The notes below the pieces were generated by a model, which saw only the letters and a list, made by a program, of their open reading frames with translations, was not told where the DNA came from and did not search any database. A program made the translations under genes and the position numbers. DNA of 64,000 nucleotides from Pontibacter kalidii. Lineage in GTDB: Bacteria > Bacteroidota > Bacteroidia > Cytophagales > Hymenobacteraceae. Where the stretch lies: NCBI RefSeq assembly GCF_026278245.1, contig NZ_CP111079.1:3603501-3667500 (forward strand). Direction: 5' to 3'. Below are positions 1 through 8,441 of this stretch, piece after piece (within the stretch, counting starts at the first letter, position 1; each line of letters opens with the position of its first letter).

Positions 1-2
1 AC

Positions 3-92
3 ACTATTGAAGCGCTAAAGAATTGGCTTGATACGGACAGAACCTCTTTGCATAGAAAGCAGCTAAACGTGGTAGTGACGTATACACCGTAG
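3..92 (+). CDS. Possible 3' end of a gene entering from the left
   Basis: One frame is open from the window edge to a TAG at 90-92 and gives about 29 residues of ordinary protein-like composition (contains ALKNWLDTDR and ends NVVVTYTP). It lies just upstream of the AraC-family gene and on the same strand. The piece is too short to place in a family, and an open frame of this length can occur by chance. It is listed only as a possible partial gene. Confidence 0.3.
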   Translation, partial: TIEALKNWLDTDRTSLHRKQLNVVVTYTP

Positions 93-127
93 TTGGCGCT
101 TTAGTCTAAAACGAGACTCCGTAACCA

Positions 128-862
128 ATGGAATATAAAGAAACAAACCCCTGCACAGCCTTAGCACCCTATATTCATTCCTTTTGGGAATTGAAAGGTG
201 ACGACCATGACAGACAATGGGAGCGGAATTTCCCTGACGGTTGCCCCGGTTTGGTGCTCAATGTAGGGGATTCTTGCAGTACCGACAACGGTACAGTTGT
301 TATGGATTTCGGCAAAACGTATGTGGTGGGGGCAATGACTTCTTTTAAGGATAGTTTCATTGACGGAGACACGCACCTGTTTGGCGTATGCCTGAAACCA
401 GGCGTTTTCTACAATTTTTACAACTATACGTCGCAAAATGAGCTAGCGAACAAAACCGTTCAGCTTGAAAAGCCGCATTCGTTCGAACTGGACAAGTTCC
501 TTAAAAGTCCTGTATACTACCTGAATGCTTTTTTTACTGACCGCTTACAAAACAGAAACGGGCTTTTACAATCCATTATGGATGATATTCACCAGTCGAA
601 TGGCCAGATAAGTATAAAGAAGCTTGCCGAAAGAAAAGCCATTTCTATAAGACAGTTGGAGCGAAAATTTAGAACACATATAGGCATTACACCCAAAGAG
701 TATGCGAATATTGTTCGCTTTCAGCATGCGCTCACCTTAATCAAAAACTCAGATAAGAAACGAAGTTTGTTAGATATAGCCTTTGCATGTGGTTATTACG
801 ACCACGCCCATCTTACCAATGAGATAAAACGCAATACCGGACTTTCGCCATCGCAATTTTAG
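128..862 (+). CDS. AraC-family transcriptional regulator
   Basis: This is a 244-residue cytoplasmic DNA-binding regulator. The C-terminal third carries the double helix-turn-helix of the AraC/XylS family: a first helix-turn-helix around ISIKKLAERKAISIRQLERKF, then the family signature around LLDIAFACGYYDHAHLTNEIKRNTGLSPSQF. The N-terminal ~140 residues (opening YIHSFWELKG, then a cupin-like stretch with FGVCLKPG) resemble the sensor domain common in small Bacteroidota AraC proteins. The protein ends directly after the SPSQF motif, so the C-terminus is complete. The DHFR-like gene follows 71 bp downstream on the same strand; regulator/RibD-like pairs are common, so local regulation is plausible but unproven. 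The DNA is visibly AT-richer than most of the window, which suggests later acquisition. The ligand is unknown. Confidence 0.88.
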   Translation: MEYKETNPCTALAPYIHSFWELKGDDHDRQWERNFPDGCPGLVLNVGDSCSTDNGTVVMDFGKTYVVGAMTSFKDSFIDGDTHLFGVCLKPGVFYNFYNYTSQNELANKTVQLEKPHSFELDKFLKSPVYYLNAFFTDRLQNRNGLLQSIMDDIHQSNGQISIKKLAERKAISIRQLERKFRTHIGITPKEYANIVRFQHALTLIKNSDKKRSLLDIAFACGYYDHAHLTNEIKRNTGLSPSQF

Positions 863-933
863 TTTGTCGTTTTTTTACAAAGTAGGAATGAGCGCTCCGG
901 ATTAATATTGTAAAAAATAAAAACAACGGACAG

Positions 934-1467
934 ATGCGAAAATTATCACTTTTCATTGCGACAAGCTTGGACGGTTACATTGCCAAACCTAATGATGACC
1001 TTAGCTTCCTGAATTTAGTCGAGAAAGAAGGCGAAGATTATGGCTATGCAGACTTTACCTCAACCATCGACACCATACTTATTGGTAGGAAAACATATGA
1101 TTGGGTTCAAAGAGAAATAGGAACTTCTCATTATGATAACGGGGAAAGAGATGTGTATGTGCTTACAAGAACAGAAAGGCCAAGTATAGGCAGGATAAAG
1201 TTCTACACCGGTGATCTAAGGGAATTGGTGCAAAAGTTAAAGAGCAAAAATGGAAAAGATATCTATTGTGATGGTGGGGCGGAAGTCATCAACGAACTTT
1301 TGAAAAGCGACCTGATTGACGAGTTTATTATTTCAATCGTGCCCGTGCTGCTAGGTAATGGAACAAGACTTTTCAAGGACGGCAGGCCGGAACAGACACT
1401 TGAACTAGTTACCGCTAAAACCTTTGACACAGGATTAACACAGTTACATTACAAACGGAAGAAATAA
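934..1467 (+). CDS. Dihydrofolate reductase family protein (RibD C-terminal-like)
   Basis: The 177-residue protein opens with RKLSLFIATSLDGYIA, the typical start of the DHFR/RibD reductase fold. It continues with TILIGRKTYDW (the nucleotide-binding loop region) and IYCDGGAEVINELL, the GG-containing NADPH-binding stretch, then LIDEFIISIVPVLLGNGTRLF, the diagnostic late motif of the family. This is a stand-alone reductase domain of the YyaP/YwjB kind, not a canonical FolA. The substrate cannot be read from sequence. It shares the low GC of the AraC gene before it, and the two probably travel together. No terminator was recognised after it. Confidence 0.88.
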   Translation: MRKLSLFIATSLDGYIAKPNDDLSFLNLVEKEGEDYGYADFTSTIDTILIGRKTYDWVQREIGTSHYDNGERDVYVLTRTERPSIGRIKFYTGDLRELVQKLKSKNGKDIYCDGGAEVINELLKSDLIDEFIISIVPVLLGNGTRLFKDGRPEQTLELVTAKTFDTGLTQLHYKRKK

Positions 1468-1642
1468 ATAACGGGCCGCCAACAAGGGGTATAAAACAGA
1501 GGGCGGAGAATGGTTTCTGCAAGTGCCAGTTTAGTCTCGGTGAATATGTAGGCAGCCCTGGATAGCCCAGCGCCACGAAACAAAGTATACTTTACAGGGT
1601 TTAATGGCATAAAAGCTTACAGTTCCTGGAACATAACTTGCT

Positions 1643-2281
1643 ATGTCTGCCACGCTTAAACCAAAAAAACGCCTCTGGCAACAGCCTTTGCACCTGATGT
1701 ACAGTGCGCTGTTCCTGTTTTTTTGGGTTTACACCGGCCTTACCACCCCCGACCTGAAGAACTGGCTGCTGGAGAACGTGCTTACGCTCTCGCTGATCAT
1801 CTTTCTGGTAGCCTTCTACAACATCTTCCGCTTCTCAGACGCCAGCTATACGCTTATTTTCCTGTTTCTGCTGCTGCACGTGTATGGCAGCCAGTACCAG
1901 TACGCCGACAACCCGTTCGGGGAATGGCTGAAGGGGCAGCTTGGCGTTGCGCGCAACCATTACGACCGCCTGGTTCACCTCGGTTACGGACTGCTGCTGA
2001 CTTACCCCCTGCACGAGGTGTTGGCATTTGGCTTTAAGCTACGGTCTATCCTCACCTACCTGCTGCCCGTGGAGCTTATACTTTCCACCAGCGTGCTGTA
2101 CGAGCTGGTGGAGTGGATGGTAGCCGACTGGGTGTACGGCGGTGGTGAGCAGGGGATGGTTTTCCTGGGAATGCAGGGCGATATCTGGGACGCGCAGAAA
2201 GACGTGGCCATGGCCCTTGCCGGGAGCCTGGTAGCCATGGCCGTGGCGTATGTCTTTATCAAAAGGAAACTGGAAGTATGA
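1643..2281 (+). CDS. DUF2238 (YjdF-type) inner-membrane protein
   Basis: The 212-residue protein is strongly hydrophobic, with about six membrane-spanning segments: near residues 16-34, 40-60, 65-85, 110-130, 140-160 and 188-206. The C-terminal motif YELVEWMVADWVYGGGEQG followed by GMQGDIWDAQKDVAMALAG matches the conserved acidic GD-x2-DAQ-D signature of DUF2238/YjdF. The molecular function of that family is unknown. It is monocistronic as far as can be seen: no close plus-strand neighbour follows. GC content rises here to the level of the rest of the chromosome, in contrast to the two genes before it. Confidence 0.85.
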   Translation: MSATLKPKKRLWQQPLHLMYSALFLFFWVYTGLTTPDLKNWLLENVLTLSLIIFLVAFYNIFRFSDASYTLIFLFLLLHVYGSQYQYADNPFGEWLKGQLGVARNHYDRLVHLGYGLLLTYPLHEVLAFGFKLRSILTYLLPVELILSTSVLYELVEWMVADWVYGGGEQGMVFLGMQGDIWDAQKDVAMALAGSLVAMAVAYVFIKRKLEV

Positions 2282-2947
2282 TGCAAGTATGAATACTTAT
2301 AAACTCACTGGAGGTTCATGTTACCACTTCCAACCACCCCTGCCCCTACCCCCAGGAGGGGAGCCTGTCATTGCTTCTAGCAAAGTACAAGTTTTATAGC
2401 TGCTGGTAACGCGGACAGGTCGCGACCTGTCCCTACAAGTATAAACCCACCCCCAACCCCTCCAAGGAGGGGAATTGTCAGCAGACGGTTACATCCCCCT
2501 ACCCCCTTCAAAGGGGGACTTGGTTCTAGTTCCATAGCAAAGGCAGCGGCTATCGAACGGATACCCAGTCCTTGGGTTGAGCACCTTGTGAGATCCGGTG
2601 CTCAACTTATTGAGCAGCCCGAGGCACGAGGGCAGGAGGGAACACAGCGCGATGCCCTTATCGAGGGCCCCTACCCCCAGGACGAGCCCTCTCGGGCTTG
2701 AGAGCTCCAAAGCCAGATATAAAACGAGTAGGTTGTAAAGCCGTGGATGAACGGAAGCTAGAAAGGATAGCTTAGTTCAAGTTGAGGGAAGCAGCGGCCA
2801 GGGAAGTATAGCTCAAGTATAAAAAGGCACAAGCGGATGCTTGCGTCAGGGAGGGTCTGCTTCCTCGTACGATCGCTCATTATAAAGTATAACTACGCCA
2901 AAAGCCACAGAAGTAAAGCATCTGCAGCAAGTATAAAAGGTAGGCAT
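2282..2947. other. Gene-free interval rich in C/G hairpins
   Basis: No convincing gene was found here. The stretch holds a perfect 20-bp palindrome (2413-2432), short hairpins of the form CCCCTCC/GGAGGGG (2457-2472) and CCCCCTT/AAGGGGG (2502-2517), C-rich runs around 2336-2360, and copy A of a dispersed repeat (about 2520-2800). Several AAGTATA words follow, including two copies at 2804 and 2815 spaced 11 bp apart. Confidence 0.75.
2520..2800 (-). repeat. Dispersed intergenic repeat, copy A
   Basis: The reverse complement of this stretch aligns with about 42990-43234. The longest exact match is 52 nt (2645-2696 against 43077-43128), with diverged similarity on both sides: shared phrases include AAGCTATCCTT, TCCACGGC, CTGCCCTCGT and AACCCAAGGACTGG. 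Both copies lie between genes, and both abut a C/G-rich hairpin on the same side of the repeat. A short open frame crosses each copy, but it is simply a translation of the repeat. It could be a decayed MITE or a noncoding dispersed element. Confidence 0.8.
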
Positions 2948-2980
2948 AAAAAAACCAGCCGCACCCCCGTGCGGCTGGTT
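2948..2980 (-). terminator. Intrinsic terminator after the first OmpA gene
   Basis: A 12-bp stem (AACCAGCCGCAC and its complement) with a 4-nt loop is followed, on the minus strand, by a run of seven T. It sits about 40 bp past the stop codon of the gene ending at 3021. Confidence 0.85.
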
Positions 2981-3020
2981 AATCACCAATTATCCAATCA
3001 ATCTACTACTACTTAATCTT

Positions 3021-3701
3021 TTATAGCTCTCCGCGCTCAGCGGCTTTCTTCATTTTCTCGTTAGCGAAAATGGCAATCTCTACGCGGCGGTTTTGCTGGC
3101 GGCCAGCGGCTGTGCTGTTATCGGCAATCGGCTGGTCATCAGCGTAGCCCTGCGTGGTCATACGGCTGCGGTCTACCCCGGTAGAGGACAGGTAGCTTGC
3201 CACTGACTCGGCGCGGCGCTCCGAGAGCGGCTGGTTAATGCTTCTATTACCGGTATTATCCGTGTGGCCCTCAATCAGGATGTTCGTGTCCGGGTATTTC
3301 TGCAGGGTCTGGGCCAGTTGCGCGATCTCGGTTTTAGCACCGGGCTGTAGCTCGGCAGAGCTCGTGGCAAACAGGATTCCTGAGTTAAAGGTAATCTTGA
3401 TACCCTCGCCTACTCGCTCTACCTGTGCGTTCTCCAGGTCCCGCTGCAGCTCCTCGGCCTGCTTGTCCATTCTTCTGCCGATCAGGGCACCGGCCGTGCC
3501 ACCCACTGCGGCACCAATAATAGCACCGGCAGCCGTGTTGCCGGCCACTCTACCAACCACACCACCTACCACGGCGCCAGAACCGGCACCAATCACACCG
3601 CCCTTGGCAGTTCTGCTCATGCCACCGCCGCCTGAGGCGCACGATGAAAGTATGACGGCAATAAGGGCTAATATGGAAAGGTTTATTCTGAAGTTTTTCA
3701 T
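3021..3701 (-). CDS. OmpA-family outer-membrane lipoprotein with Gly-zipper
   Basis: A 226-residue lipoprotein. The signal peptide ends in the lipobox LSSC, with C21 the acylated residue. A glycine-zipper segment follows at about residues 34-78 (GGVIGAGSGAVVGGVVG, then NTAAGAIIGAAVGGTAG), of the YMGG/Gly-zipper type that inserts into or clusters at membranes. The C-terminal OmpA/MotB domain (about residues 95-220) contains ILIEGHTDNTG and LSERRAESVASYL, the peptidoglycan-binding signature, and QNRRVEI. The likely role is non-covalent anchoring of the outer membrane to the wall. It has its own terminator. The next gene upstream on the same strand is a close paralogue, which indicates tandem duplication. 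Confidence 0.9.
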   Translation of the reverse strand: MKNFRINLSILALIAVILSSCASGGGGMSRTAKGGVIGAGSGAVVGGVVGRVAGNTAAGAIIGAAVGGTAGALIGRRMDKQAEELQRDLENAQVERVGEGIKITFNSGILFATSSAELQPGAKTEIAQLAQTLQKYPDTNILIEGHTDNTGNRSINQPLSERRAESVASYLSSTGVDRSRMTTQGYADDQPIADNSTAAGRQQNRRVEIAIFANEKMKKAAERGEL

Positions 3702-3931
3702 AGTTCTATTTTTAAATGCCGGATCAGGTTTTCCAGATCCTGACCCTTTTACTGACTATATACTTAAAATGTTATATAAACTTTTTCTAAATATCTTTCA
3801 CCTAAGCTAGCCTGCTGGCCGCATGATTATATACATCGCTAGGCAAGCCCCGGCAACGGATATAAATCTTAAACGCCTTTCCTATGTTCTGGTTATAAAA
3901 TGCCCACCAAGCACCTGTGTTCCCTAAAAAA

Positions 3932-3975
3932 GCAAGGCGCCTGTCTCCTTTGCGGAGACAGGCGCCTTGTTCTTT
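3932..3975 (-). terminator. Strong terminator between the two OmpA paralogues
   Basis: A 16-bp perfect stem (CAAGGCGCCTGTCTCC at 3933-3948 and its complement at 3954-3969) has A-rich sequence on the left and a T-run on the right, so it could act in both directions. It lies just downstream of the minus-strand gene ending at 3997. A TATACTT word follows the T-run at about 3979. Confidence 0.88.
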
Positions 3976-3996
3976 TTTATACTTTAGGCGTATGGG

Positions 3997-4743
3997 TTAC
4001 TTGATCTCACCGCTCTCGGCAGCCTTCTTCAGCTCCTCGTTTGCCACAATGATGATCTCCACGCGGCGGTTCTGCTTACGTCCTTCCACGGTGCTGTTAT
4101 CGGCAATCGGCTGGTCGTAGCTATAGCCTTTGGCCTGCAGACGCGCTCCGTCAACACCCAGGCTGCGGGCATAGGCTGCCACAGATTCGGCCCGGCGCTC
4201 TGACAATTTCTGGTTCAGTTCATATGAGCCTGTGTTGTCAGTGTGACCTTCGATGATCACATCGGTGCCTTGGTACTCCTGCAGCGTTTTAGCCAGCTTC
4301 TGGATATCCTGCTTAGCAGAGGCGCTCAGCTCGGCGGAGTTTACCGCGAAAAGTATGCCTGAGTCGAAGTTCACACGGATAGCCTCGCCCACGCGCTCTA
4401 CGTTGGCATTCTCCATCGATTTCTCCAGTTCCTCGGCCTGCTTATCCATACGGCGACCAATAACGGCACCTGTTGCGCCACCCACAGCAGCGCCCACAAT
4501 GGCACCGGCAGCCGTGTTGCCCAACCTGTTACCGATCAGGCCACCGATTACGGCACCACCACCGGCACCAATCAGGCCGCCTTTCGTGGTCTTCGTCATG
4601 CCTTTTTTCTCATCAGCAGGCTTTGTTTGAGTCGTTGTCTCGGTAGTTGTGCCTGAGCCGGCAGCAGGGGCTGTGCTCTTGCAAGAGGAAAACAGCATGG
4701 TAACGGCCAGCATCGAGCTCAGGGATAGTTTTACTAATTTCAT
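3997..4743 (-). CDS. OmpA-family outer-membrane lipoprotein with Gly-zipper (paralogue)
   Basis: A 248-residue protein read from the ATG at 4743. The frame is open further upstream, but only from this ATG does the protein begin with a proper lipoprotein signal (KLVKLSLSSMLAVTMLFSSC, C21 acylated). A Thr/Lys-rich linker leads to a glycine zipper (GGLIGAGGGAVIGGLIG, then AAGAIVGAAVGGATGAVIG) and a C-terminal OmpA domain with VIIEGHTDNTG, LSERRAESVAAYA and QNRRVEI. Domain order matches the neighbour ending at 3021, and most motifs are nearly identical, so the pair is a tandem duplication. The linker is longer here. The expected role is outer-membrane to peptidoglycan tethering. Confidence 0.9.
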   Translation of the reverse strand: MKLVKLSLSSMLAVTMLFSSCKSTAPAAGSGTTTETTTQTKPADEKKGMTKTTKGGLIGAGGGAVIGGLIGNRLGNTAAGAIVGAAVGGATGAVIGRRMDKQAEELEKSMENANVERVGEAIRVNFDSGILFAVNSAELSASAKQDIQKLAKTLQEYQGTDVIIEGHTDNTGSYELNQKLSERRAESVAAYARSLGVDGARLQAKGYSYDQPIADNSTVEGRKQNRRVEIIIVANEELKKAAESGEIK

Positions 4744-4918
4744 GTTAATCAGGGTTTGGTAAATGTGTGTTGTTGTTCTTTTAGTTTGAGTGTACTGCAA
4801 TAGGTTAAAAAGTTCTTACACCTGCAAACGCAAGTCCTGTGCCAAATCGTACTTTACCCTTCGTTAAATATTTTAAACAAGGTATATTCAGCAAGCTTAC
4901 CCTTCATATAACAGGCTA

Positions 4919-4951
4919 TAAAAAAGCCTGTTAGCACACAGCTAACAGGCT
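4919..4951 (-). terminator. Terminator after accD
   Basis: An 11-bp stem (AGCCTGTTAGC and complement) with a 5-nt loop; on the minus strand it is followed by a T-run. It ends about 27 bp past the accD stop codon. Confidence 0.85.
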
Positions 4952-4977
4952 TGTAAAATTTTGGTTAATGCTTTTTA

Positions 4978-5877
4978 TCAGGATGCCTTTACCGTTTTCT
5001 TTGCCTTCGGTGTGGTGGTTACGTCCTCTGGCAGCAGCACCATGCTCAGCAGCTCGCTCAGGCGGCCTTTGAGTTGTTTACGGTCGATAATGAAATCCAG
5101 GAAGCCGTGCTCCAGCACAAACTCTGCGCTTTGGAAGCCCTTCGGCAGGTCTTTGCCAATCGTCTCCTTAATCACGCGCGGACCGGCAAAACCGATCAGG
5201 GCACCCGGCTCGGCAATGTTAAAATCGCCCAGCATGGCATAAGAGGCCGTTACGCCCCCTGTGGTTGGGTCTGTCAGCAGCGAGATGTAGGGTAGTTTCT
5301 CCTCGCTCAGCAAGGCCAGTTTGGCCGAGGTCTTGGCCATCTGCATCAATGAGAAGCCGGCCTCCATCATACGCGCACCGCCCGATTTCGAGATCATCAG
5401 GAAAGGGGTGCGGGTTTTGCGGGCGTGGTCTATGGCGCGGGCAATCTTCTCCCCTACCACCGAGCCCATGGATCCGCCGATGAAGGCAAAATCCATACAG
5501 GCGATGGTGATGTTCTGTCCATTGATTTTGCCGTAGGCTGAGCGCACCGCATCTTTCAGGCCGGTAGCCTTCTGCGTGGAGGCGATACGCTGCGGGTAGG
5601 GCTTGGAGTCCACGAAATGGAGCGGGTCGCCTGAGGTCAGGTTCTCGTCGAGTTCGGTAAACTCGTTGTCATCAAATAAAATGGCAAAGTACTCTTTGGA
5701 GCCGATGCGGTCGTGGTGGTTGCACTGCACGCAGGTGTTCAGGTTCTTGCGGTGCTCGGCCGTACTTGTCACGGTTTTGCAGGTAGGGCACTTGTACCAC
5801 AATCCGTCCGGGGTTTCCTTCTTTTGCTCTGTTGGCGTCTGGATTCCTTTATCTGCTCTTTTAAACCAAGGCATCAT
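4978..5877 (-). CDS. accD: Acetyl-CoA carboxylase carboxyltransferase, beta subunit
   Basis: AccD (299 residues) pairs with AccA to transfer the carboxyl group from biotin-BCCP to acetyl-CoA, giving malonyl-CoA for fatty acid synthesis. The N-terminal four-cysteine zinc ribbon is intact (C30, C33, C49, C52). The crotonase-like carboxyltransferase core shows [52 protein letters not shown] and [13 protein letters not shown], all hallmarks of the family. Two ATG codons are adjacent (5877 and 5874); the second gives MPWFKR, the usual start in relatives, so the true start may be one codon in. accA is not in this window. A terminator follows, so the gene is probably transcribed alone or with what lies upstream. 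Confidence 0.96.
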   Translation of the reverse strand: MMPWFKRADKGIQTPTEQKKETPDGLWYKCPTCKTVTSTAEHRKNLNTCVQCNHHDRIGSKEYFAILFDDNEFTELDENLTSGDPLHFVDSKPYPQRIASTQKATGLKDAVRSAYGKINGQNITIACMDFAFIGGSMGSVVGEKIARAIDHARKTRTPFLMISKSGGARMMEAGFSLMQMAKTSAKLALLSEEKLPYISLLTDPTTGGVTASYAMLGDFNIAEPGALIGFAGPRVIKETIGKDLPKGFQSAEFVLEHGFLDFIIDRKQLKGRLSELLSMVLLPEDVTTTPKAKKTVKAS

Positions 5878-5943
5878 AGTTAAACAGCGTGCTTCCGCAC
5901 TTTAAAGTTATGGCTATACTTTACAGCAAAGTATAAAATCAAG

Positions 5944-5989
5944 GTGGCCTGCCCCGGTCACCCTCAGGGGGTACGCAAAGGCAGGCCAC
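5944..5989 (-). terminator. Probable terminator hairpin after the aldolase gene
   Basis: A 10-bp stem (GTGGCCTGCC at 5944-5953, complement at 5980-5989) encloses a 26-nt loop. It lies between the aldolase stop and accD on the minus strand. The T-tract is weak, so efficiency is uncertain. An inverted AAGTATA pair (5915-5921 and 5929-5935) follows immediately. Confidence 0.5.
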
Positions 5990-6023
5990 AAAAATATGTA
6001 ATAATCGGCAGTTCTGCTACAAA

Positions 6024-7082
6024 TTACGCCAGTGTAATCTCATTTGCCAGGTATACGTCCTGAATGGCGTTCAGCAGCTCCACGCCGGCCTTCATGTCTT
6101 TCTGAAATGCTTTGCGACCGGAGATCAGGCCCATACCGCCCGCACGCTTGTTAATAACCGCCGTGCGCACCGCATCTGCCAAGTCGGAGGCTCCCTTAGA
6201 CTCGCCGCCGGAGTTAATCAGGCCGGCGCGGCCCATGTAGCAGTTGGCCACCTGGTAGCGCGTCAGGTCGATCGGGTTGTCCGTGGTAAGCTCCGAGTAC
6301 ATTTTCTCGTGCGTCTTGCCGAAGCTGATCGCCTTAAAGCCGCCGTTGTTCTCCGGTAGTTTTTGCTTGATGATGTCGGCTTGGATGGTGACACCCAGAT
6401 GGTTGGCCTGCGCCGTCAGGTCGGCGGCTACGTGGTAATCGGTGCCGTCTTTCTTGAAGGCATTGTTGCGGGTGTAGCACCACAGGATGGTGGCCATGCC
6501 CAGTTGGTGCGCCCGCTCAAAGGCCTCGGCCACCTCTATGATCTGGCGGGAGGACTCCTCAGAACCGAAGTAGATCGTGGCACCCACCGCAGTGGCACCC
6601 AGGTTCCAGGCCTCATCCACAGAGCCGAACATGATCTGGTCATACTTGTTGGGGTAGGTCATCAGCTCGTTGTGGTTGATCTTCACCACAAACGGGATCC
6701 GGTGCGCATACTTCCGCGACATCATGGCCAGGTTGCCGAAGGTGGTAGCCACCGCGTTGCAGCCGCCCTCTATGGCCAGCCTGATGATGTTCTCCGGATC
6801 GAAGTAGATCGGGTTTGGGGCAAAAGAGGCGCCGGCGGTGTGCTCGATGCCCTGGTCCACCGGCAGGATGGAAAGATACCCCGTGCCCCCGAGGCGGCCG
6901 TGGTCGAACAGCTGCTGCAGGCTACGCAGCACCTGCGGAGAGCGGTTCGACTGGGCAAAGATCCTGTCCACGAAATCAGGACCGGGGGCATGCAGCTGCT
7001 CTTTGGAAATGGTCTGGCTCTGGTGCTGCAGCAGGCTTTCAGCATCTGAACCAAGTAGCGAAACGATTTTCTCGTAGCTCAT
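6024..7082 (-). CDS. fbaB: Class I fructose-bisphosphate aldolase (FbaB/DhnA type)
   Basis: The aldolase cleaves fructose-1,6-bisphosphate to glyceraldehyde-3-phosphate and dihydroxyacetone phosphate, using a Schiff-base lysine and no metal. The ATG at 7082 gives 352 residues beginning [10 protein letters not shown]; the frame extends upstream, but that extension is a membrane-like stretch foreign to the family. Diagnostic segments are [14 protein letters not shown] (D76), VVKINHNEL (K134), ILWCYTRNN and [10 protein letters not shown], where K241 aligns by motif with the archaeal-type Schiff-base lysine. [19 protein letters not shown] forms the phosphate-binding region near the C-terminus. 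It lies upstream of accD on the same strand and is separated from it by a hairpin. Confidence 0.93.
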   Translation of the reverse strand: MSYEKIVSLLGSDAESLLQHQSQTISKEQLHAPGPDFVDRIFAQSNRSPQVLRSLQQLFDHGRLGGTGYLSILPVDQGIEHTAGASFAPNPIYFDPENIIRLAIEGGCNAVATTFGNLAMMSRKYAHRIPFVVKINHNELMTYPNKYDQIMFGSVDEAWNLGATAVGATIYFGSEESSRQIIEVAEAFERAHQLGMATILWCYTRNNAFKKDGTDYHVAADLTAQANHLGVTIQADIIKQKLPENNGGFKAISFGKTHEKMYSELTTDNPIDLTRYQVANCYMGRAGLINSGGESKGASDLADAVRTAVINKRAGGMGLISGRKAFQKDMKAGVELLNAIQDVYLANEITLA

Positions 7083-7690
7083 TTGTTTTGATAGTTTTTT
7101 GGGTAGAGTGAAAATGAAGTAAATAAGTATGGACAATCCTAAACTCAGATTATTGTCATCTACCAAAGCGGTAAAGCCCTTTCAGGCTTTATACCGCAGC
7201 GTTTTCTATAGCATGGCAGGCACCGTTGTAGTGATGCAAGCGCACTCAGGCTTGCCCCAAACTATACTTCAACCAGCTGAAAAAGTTGTCCCTGCAACAG
7301 CTATAAAAGGCCTTCCTCACTGTGGGCCGATGTGCTACATCTCGCCGCAAAAGTATAAAAAATCAACAATGAATCACATAAACTCCTCATAGGATAATCC
7401 CAGCCTATCACTACCTCAAGAATTGACGATGATATGTCCGGGCGGGCGCCTCTGCCTTTCAGCAGCGAGCTTGCGCGCGCTTGCAGGCCAAGTGTACTGG
7501 CCGGTATGGAAGGACGAATGCCAGTGCCATGGGCACGCCTGCCTCCAGAAGTATAGTTCGGAAATACGGCACCATCGGCCCCAGGTCCGGGTGAAGCTCC
7601 CAGGCCAGGCGTAAGAACTTATTTCGCTGCTGCCGATCCGTCTAAAGTATCAAAATAATTTAAAATCCGTTAATACTCAAACACACTGAC
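7083..7690. other. Divergent intergenic region
   Basis: This 608-bp region between the leftward aldolase and the rightward lipoprotein gene should hold both promoters, but no complete two-box promoter was recognised. A minus-strand TAnnTTTG-like box lies at 7348-7355 without a partner. Open frames here (7129-7392, 7423-7614) have no recognisable start context or protein character. AAGTATA words occur near 7261, 7351 and 7550. Confidence 0.6.
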
Positions 7691-8365
7691 ATGCTGCAAC
7701 TTATGAACTTAATACACCAAGAACACCGTAGCCTGCACAGGCTCCTGCTCGCTTTTTTAGCCGGTATAATCCTATGGGGTTGCGCTCCCGCCACCCGCAT
7801 GACAGGTTCCTGGAAAAACCCGGATACAGCTACTCAGAAGTATAGCAAGGTAATGGTGGTAGCCATCTCAGACAATGTACAGGCCAGGCAAACCGTGGAA
7901 ACGGACATGCAGGCGCAGCTGCAAAAACGTGGCATCGACGCCACCAGAAGTCTGGACATGTTTACGCCCACCATGACAGAGCAAGGCGCCCCCGATGTGG
8001 ACCGGATGCTATCAGAGGCGCAAGAGCAGGGCTTTGGTGCAATCCTAACGGTGGCGCTGCTGGACCAGGAAACGGAGACCCGTTATGTGCCAGGTGCCTA
8101 CGGCTACGCCCCCATGACACGCTTTGGCTGGTATGGCGGGTTCCGGGGATATTATAATTACTGGTACCCTACCCTTTACTCCCCCGGCTACTACACCGAG
8201 GATAAAGTATACTTCCTGGAGACAAACCTTTATGACGTGAAGACGGAGCAACTGCAGTGGTCTGGCCAAACGGAGTCGTACAGCCCGTCCAGCCTCCGGA
8301 AAGCCTCTGAGACACTTGCCGAACTGACCGTAAACAGTCTGGCGCAGGAGGGGCTGCTGCAGTAA
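7691..8365 (+). CDS. Lipoprotein of unknown function
   Basis: A 224-residue protein with a lipoprotein signal: a basic N-terminus, the hydrophobic stretch LLLAFLAGIILWG, then C31 in a lipobox-like LWGC. An internal ATG (M5) would shorten the N-terminus slightly. After CAPATRMTGSWKNP the chain alternates short helices and strands (YSKVMVVAISDNVQARQTVE, DRMLSEAQEQGFGAILTVALLD), resembling small envelope lipoproteins whose core resembles a nucleotide- or metal-free alpha/beta sandwich. A Tyr/Gly-rich segment follows (about residues 140-175), and the C-terminus repeats the theme LYDVKTEQLQWSGQTES. The family is not identified with confidence. It ends at a bidirectional terminator shared with the converging M28 gene. 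Confidence 0.72.
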   Translation: MLQLMNLIHQEHRSLHRLLLAFLAGIILWGCAPATRMTGSWKNPDTATQKYSKVMVVAISDNVQARQTVETDMQAQLQKRGIDATRSLDMFTPTMTEQGAPDVDRMLSEAQEQGFGAILTVALLDQETETRYVPGAYGYAPMTRFGWYGGFRGYYNYWYPTLYSPGYYTEDKVYFLETNLYDVKTEQLQWSGQTESYSPSSLRKASETLAELTVNSLAQEGLLQ

Positions 8366-8380
8366 GGCAAGGCTGAAAAC

Positions 8381-8424
8381 AAAAGGCGGCTGGCTTCTAA
8401 ATATGAGAAGCCAGCCGCCTTTTG
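8381..8424. terminator. Bidirectional terminator between converging genes
   Basis: A long stem (AAAAGGCGGCTGGCTTCT at 8381-8398 and its complement from 8406) with a 7-nt loop, A-rich on one side and T-rich on the other. It serves the plus-strand lipoprotein gene and the minus-strand M28 gene. An AAGTATA word follows at about 8429. Confidence 0.9.
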
Positions 8425-8441
8425 TTGAAAGTATAAATTCC

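Noticed and set aside
2489..2710. Short frame giving GLVLGVGALDKGIAL, also seen at 43063-43269
   Set aside because: The likeness arises because both frames lie in copies of one repeat; no start context, and the rest of the translation diverges.
7129..7392. Open frame of 87 codons in the fbaB upstream region
   Set aside because: No ribosome binding context, no signal or domain, and it covers the expected promoter region of fbaB.
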